Assembly: GCA_946886975.1 (NCBI GenBank)
Contig: CAMPJV010000088.1
Coordinates: 1 to 9,033, forward strand
Direction: 5' to 3'
DNA length: 9,033 bases
DNA from: an uncultured Taibaiella sp.
Lineage (GTDB): Bacteria; Bacteroidota; Bacteroidia; Chitinophagales; Chitinophagaceae
Shown here: positions 4,992 through 9,033 of the stretch, piece after piece
Layout: every line of letters starts with the position of its first letter
Numbering within the stretch: the first letter of the stretch is position 1
Notes under the pieces: model-generated
Seen by the model: only the letters and a program-made list of their open reading frames with translations
What the model was told of the DNA's origin: nothing
The model's database searches: none
Made by a program: the position numbers and the translations under genes

Positions 4992-7900
4992 CTATTTGTA
5001 TAACCAAACCCTCATTAACGATAGTAACTGATCTATTTTCACCGGCTTGGTTATGTAATCCGAAGCTCCGGCCTCCAAACATTTCTCCCTGTCCCCTTTC
5101 ATAGCCTTCGCTGTTACGGCTATTATAGGCAGGCTGCTGTTCTTATGCTCCCTTCTTATCTTCTGTGTTGTCTCGTAGCCATCCATTTCCGGCATCATGA
5201 TATCCATGAGCACAATATCAACATTGCTATTTTCACTCAATATGTTGATAGCCTCCTGTCCGCTTTCGGCCGTAATGGTATTTATGCTATATTTTTCGAA
5301 AGCGGTTGTTAGAGCGAAGAGGTTACGTACATCGTCATCCACAACGAGTATATTCTTACCTACCAGCACATCTTCTTTCAGCCTCAGGTTCTCAATGAGC
5401 TTAGCCTTTTCCGGTAAAAGATCTTTGTGGTTGATGTGCAGATGCATTACGGCCTCTTCCAACAGAAGGTCCAGGGAATTAACACTCTTCAGCAATACCC
5501 GGTTGGCGTATTGTTTCAGCTGAGTTTTCTCCTTATTGCTGAAGTCTTTAGCAGAGTATATTATCACCGGCATCATAGCCATCTTCTTCACGGCATTAAC
5601 TTGTGTCACAAAATCCAGGCCTTGAATATCGGGAAGCATGTAATCAACAATTACGCAATCGTAAATATCCTCATTCAGCTTTTCTAAGGCTTCCTTTCCT
5701 GTTGAGGCTATAGTAATATCGATGAGCTCGCCATTGTCGAGTATCTTGGCAATTTGTGAAGAGTCGATCTCGTTATCTTCTGCTATCAGCAGCTTCTTCG
5801 TAGTACGCGCGTTATATTCCGTTATATCTTTAAATAGTACTGCAAGTACTTCTGTATTGAGCGGCTTCAGGTGGAAGCTGCGCGCACCACGACGCATAGC
5901 CAGCTGCCTGTTTTCTTCGCCCGATATAAGGTGAACAGGAATATGCCTGAAGTTCATGTCATTCTTGAAAATGTCAAGAATCTTCCATCCGCTGGCATCA
6001 GGTAACTTCACATCCAGTGTCACGGCTGAAGGATGATACTTATTCGCCAGATCAAAGACATCGCTGATGCTGGTGGCTACTACCACTTTCAAGCTCATTT
6101 CGTGCGCCTTATCTATCATGATCTTGGCAAAACGAAGATCATCTTCTATCACCAATACAACTTTGTCGCTTAAGGAGATATTATTGCGGTCGTCGCCTGT
6201 TTCGTTGATAATTTCGTTGATACCTTCCATATCCCTGTCAGGGACCTTGATAGAAGACACTGTTTGAATGGCGATCTTTTCATCGTTCTGATCAAGCTCG
6301 TACTGGCTAAGAACAAGACTGCTTTGCTTGTCCTTTTTTACCACATTAGGATTGTAGTCGATTGGCAGGAATAGAGTGAATTTAGATCCTGACCCTACTT
6401 CACTGTCCAGTTCAATTGAACCACCCAGGAGATCAGCAAGGCCACGGCTAATAGACAGACCCAAACCTGTACCACCATATTTACGACTGGTGGAGCCTTC
6501 TGCCTGTTGGAACGCTTCGAAAATGATATTCTGCTTATCCTTTGAAATACCAATACCTGTATCCTGGATCTCGAAGGCTACAACACGTCTTGCGTCATCC
6601 AGGCTCTGATTACCCAACTTCCAGTTCTTATTGGCCTCATAAATATGCAGCTTTACTTCACCTTTTTCGGTGAACTTAAAGGCATTCGATAACAGATTCT
6701 TCAATATCTGGTTCAGGCGCTGAATATCTGTTTCTATAATATCCGGTAGAGTCCTGTCGATATCGATGGTAAATCTAAGGTTCTTGCTTTCAGATACGTG
6801 CTTGAAGGTTGTCTCCACAAAGGAAGTAATCTCGTTAAAACGAACATTGATGAAATCAGCAGAGATATAACCTGATTCGATCTTAGACAGATCAAGGATA
6901 TCATTGATCAGTTGGATAAGATCGTCACCGCAGCTGTGGATAGTTCGTGCATACCTTACCTGTTTCTCTGTGAGGTTACCTTCGTGGTTCTCAAAGAGCT
7001 GCTGGGCCAGTATCAACAAAGAGTTAAGCGGTGTGCGCAACTCGTGCGACATATTTGCAAGGAACTCTGACTTATACTTAGAAGTAAGTGTAAGCTGCTC
7101 GGCTTTTTCCTCCAGCGACTTACGCGCATCCTCCACCTCTTTGTTCTTGGCTTCCACTTCTTCTTTTTGCTTAACAAGCAGGTGAGCCTTATCCTGGAGT
7201 TCCTCGTTCGTCCTCCTAAGCTCTTCAGCCAGTGATTGCGATTGTTCAAGCAGGTGCTCTGTCCTTGAGTTCGTTTCAATCGTATTCAATACGATACCGA
7301 TGCTTTCGGTCAACTGTCCAAGGAAGTCAAGGTGCGTTTCATTGAAGGTTTCAAAGGATGCCAGCTCAATAACTGCCTTGATCTCTGTTTCGAACAATAC
7401 CGGTAGTACGATCAGGTTAAGCGGAGTAGCTTGCCCCAAGCCGGAACTGATCTTCAGATAATTCTTAGGAACATTATTGAGCAGGATTCTTTCTTTTTCA
7501 ACGGCGCACTGTCCCACCAGACCTTCTCCGAGTGAAAATTCCTTCTTAATATTTTTTTCGTCCCTGTCAGCATATGCTGCAAAGAGCTTCAACTTGCTGC
7601 TTTCGAAATTATCGTCTTGTTCCAGGATATAGAACATACCGTGCTGTGCGTTCACTACCTGGGCAAGTTCTGAAAGGATACGACGTGTTACCGTATTCAG
7701 GTCTTTCTGGCCCTGCAGCATTTGTGTGAACTTCGCAAGGTTTGATTTCAGCCAATCCTGGTCCTGGTTGATGAGAGTTGTTTCCTTCAAGTTGGCGATC
7801 ATCTGGTTGATCGTATCCTTCAGTTCTTCCACCTCACCTTTCGCATCCACGCGTATCATACGGGTAAGATCACCTTTCGTTACCGCAGAGGCAACTTCTG

Positions 7901-9033
7901 ATATAGCACGCACCTGTGTCGTGAGGTTTTCAGCGAGCTGATTCACGTTTTCTGTCAGGTTCTTCCAGATACCCGATGCACCCGGAACGTTTGCCTGGCC
8001 ACCAAGTCGTCCTTCAACCCCCACCTCACGGGCTACAGTTGTTACCTGGTCGGCAAATACCGCCAGGGTATCAATCATTTCATTAATAGTATCTGTAAGC
8101 TGTGCCACCTCACCACGAGAGCTGATGGACAGTTTTTGTTTCAAATTACCAATGGCCACCGAGGTTACCACCTTCGCGATACCACGTACCTGGTTTGTCA
8201 GGTTGGAGGCCATCATATTTACTGAGTCGGTAAGATCCTTCCATGTACCGGCAACACCTTTCACCTCTGCCTGTCCGCCCAGCTTGCCTTCAGTACCCAC
8301 TTCACGCGCCACACGCGTTACCTCAAAGGCGAAGGAGTTGAGCTGATCCACCATCGTATTGATCGTGTTCTTCAGATCAAGGATTTCACCCTTTACGTCA
8401 ATGGTTACTTTCTTACTAAGGTCACCGGATGCCACCGCCTTCGTTACCTCGGCGATGTTACGTACCTGCGATGTAAGGTTACCCGTCATATGGTTCACCG
8501 AGTCTGTCAGATCCTTCCATGTTCCGGCAACACCGGGCACGAAAGCCTGACCACCCAACTTGCCGTCAGTACCCACCTCACGAGCCACACGCGTCACTTC
8601 TGACGCAAAGGCGCGGAGCTGATCCACCATCGTGTTCAGCGTTTCCTTCAGTTGCAGGATCTCGCCGCGCACGTCAACGGTAATCTTTCGCGACATATCA
8701 CCATTCGCCACGGCGATGGCCACATCGGCTATATTGCGCACCTGGTCAGTAAGGTTACCGGCCATCTGGTTCACCGAGTCTGTAAGATCCTTCCAGGTAC
8801 CACCTACACCCGGTACGTGTGCCTGGCCCCCAAGCTTGCCTTCCGTACCCACCTCACGAGCCACACGCGTTACCTCCGATGCAAAGGCACGAAGTTGTTC
8901 CACCATCGTGTTGATAGTATTTTTCAACTCCAGAATTTCCCCTTTTACGTCCACTTCGATCTTGCGCGAAAGGTCACCATTCGCCACCGCTGTTGTTACT
9001 TCAGCGATGTTACGCACCTGCGCCGTCAGGTTA
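4992..9033 (-). CDS. Poly-HAMP hybrid sensor histidine kinase with three receivers (5' partial)
   Basis: This very large cytoplasmic-looking hybrid kinase is cut by the window edge. The frame stays open to 9033, and GTG at 9017 is an internal Val in a repeat, not a start. Numbering from that codon (1341 residues): poly-HAMP repeats with a 92-residue period to about 414; a GAF-like sensor domain about 430-580; a coiled coil 585-648; HisKA with His658 in [10 protein letters not shown]; HATPase with N box Asn774/Asn778, G1 DTGIGI (819-824) and G2 GGTGLGLS (848-855). A charged linker (890-950) leads to REC1 (Asp1002, Lys1051), REC2 (Asp1125, Lys1177) and REC3 (Asp1272, Lys1324). Each receiver keeps its acidic pocket, phospho-Asp, Ser/Thr and Lys, though Lys1177 of REC2 is followed by Ser rather than Pro. 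No membrane segment, HPt or DNA-binding domain is visible. The REC-kinase gene follows after 9 bp. The HAMP part resembles fungal Nik1-type osmosensors. Confidence 0.95.
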   Translation of the reverse strand, partial: NLTAQVRNIAEVTTAVANGDLSRKIEVDVKGEILELKNTINTMVEQLRAFASEVTRVAREVGTEGKLGGQAHVPGVGGTWKDLTDSVNQMAGNLTDQVRNIADVAIAVANGDMSRKITVDVRGEILQLKETLNTMVDQLRAFASEVTRVAREVGTDGKLGGQAFVPGVAGTWKDLTDSVNHMTGNLTSQVRNIAEVTKAVASGDLSKKVTIDVKGEILDLKNTINTMVDQLNSFAFEVTRVAREVGTEGKLGGQAEVKGVAGTWKDLTDSVNMMASNLTNQVRGIAKVVTSVAIGNLKQKLSISSRGEVAQLTDTINEMIDTLAVFADQVTTVAREVGVEGRLGGQANVPGASGIWKNLTENVNQLAENLTTQVRAISEVASAVTKGDLTRMIRVDAKGEVEELKDTINQMIANLKETTLINQDQDWLKSNLAKFTQMLQGQKDLNTVTRRILSELAQVVNAQHGMFYILEQDDNFESSKLKLFAAYADRDEKNIKKEFSLGEGLVGQCAVEKERILLNNVPKNYLKISSGLGQATPLNLIVLPVLFETEIKAVIELASFETFNETHLDFLGQLTESIGIVLNTIETNSRTEHLLEQSQSLAEELRRTNEELQDKAHLLVKQKEEVEAKNKEVEDARKSLEEKAEQLTLTSKYKSEFLANMSHELRTPLNSLLILAQQLFENHEGNLTEKQVRYARTIHSCGDDLIQLINDILDLSKIESGYISADFINVRFNEITSFVETTFKHVSESKNLRFTIDIDRTLPDIIETDIQRLNQILKNLLSNAFKFTEKGEVKLHIYEANKNWKLGNQSLDDARRVVAFEIQDTGIGISKDKQNIIFEAFQQAEGSTSRKYGGTGLGLSISRGLADLLGGSIELDSEVGSGSKFTLFLPIDYNPNVVKKDKQSSLVLSQYELDQNDEKIAIQTVSSIKVPDRDMEGINEIINETGDDRNNISLSDKVVLVIEDDLRFAKIMIDKAHEMSLKVVVATSISDVFDLANKYHPSAVTLDVKLPDASGWKILDIFKNDMNFRHIPVHLISGEENRQLAMRRGARSFHLKPLNTEVLAVLFKDITEYNARTTKKLLIAEDNEIDSSQIAKILDNGELIDITIASTGKEALEKLNEDIYDCVIVDYMLPDIQGLDFVTQVNAVKKMAMMPVIIYSAKDFSNKEKTQLKQYANRVLLKSVNSLDLLLEEAVMHLHINHKDLLPEKAKLIENLRLKEDVLVGKNILVVDDDVRNLFALTTAFEKYSINTITAESGQEAINILSENSNVDIVLMDIMMPEMDGYETTQKIRREHKNSSLPIIAVTAKAMKGDREKCLEAGASDYITKPVKIDQLLSLMRVWLYK
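7776..9032 (-). repeat. In-gene tandem array of 276-bp (92-residue) HAMP units
   Basis: Four complete units (8757-9032, 8481-8756, 8205-8480, 7929-8204) and a half unit (7776-7928) follow one another with no insertion or deletion. Each begins at an Asn-Leu-Thr codon triplet. A unit holds a canonical HAMP half (VRNIAEV, GDLS, GEIL, INTM) and a second HAMP-like half ([19 protein letters not shown], then [11 protein letters not shown]). Units one to three are very similar in DNA; for example, 26 identical bases occur at 8845-8870 and 8569-8594, exactly 276 bp apart. The unit at 7929-8204 is clearly more diverged. The array runs off the right edge, so the total number of units is unknown. Confidence 0.93.

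Noticed and set aside
7788..9033. Tandem repeats as a possible non-coding or mobile repeat array
   Set aside because: The period is a multiple of three, the frame is open throughout and the units are HAMP domains, so this is an in-gene protein repeat.

Overview
The window looks like a piece of a Bacteroidota chromosome, probably close to the Chitinophagaceae; the family placement is inference. The phylum call rests on three things. Two good matches to the Bacteroidota sigma-A promoter are present: TACCTTTG at 6-13, and TTTG-19 nt-TATCTTTG at 2509-2539. The GlmU-like sugar nucleotidyltransferase is of a type known from Bacteroidota. Shine-Dalgarno sequences are mostly weak or absent, and the tRNA genes do not encode CCA.

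Left part, + strand (1-2761): housekeeping genes. A zinc-independent type B ribosomal protein L31 (rpmE2) has its own promoter box, a small leader hairpin and a strong intrinsic terminator. A GlmU-family hexapeptide-repeat protein (possible UDP-GlcNAc synthesis) is followed 41 bp later by triose-phosphate isomerase (tpiA). A tRNA-Glu(UUC) with its own promoter and terminator comes next, then a tRNA-Arg(CCG). A hairpin with a run of A before it and T-rich sequence after it (2840-2870) closes this half. It can terminate transcription arriving from both sides.

Right part, - strand (2892-9033): a signalling block. Reading in transcription order from the right edge, there is a very large hybrid histidine kinase whose N-terminus lies outside the window. 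Its visible layout is poly-HAMP, GAF, HisKA, HATPase, REC, REC, REC. Nine base pairs later comes a smaller REC-coiled coil-HisKA-HATPase protein, so the two are almost certainly one transcription unit. Two short unrecognised genes follow on the same strand: a small predicted secreted protein starting at TTG, and a 99-residue helical cytoplasmic protein.

The most distinctive element is the poly-HAMP array. It has an exact 92-residue (276-bp) period, four units plus a half unit, and the array continues past the window edge. The consensus closely resembles the HAMP repeats of fungal group III (Nik1/Os-1) osmosensing kinases. No transcriptional output domain or HPt domain is visible, so the final target of this phosphorelay must be encoded elsewhere. 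I see no CRISPR array, insertion sequence, phage gene or other mobile element.
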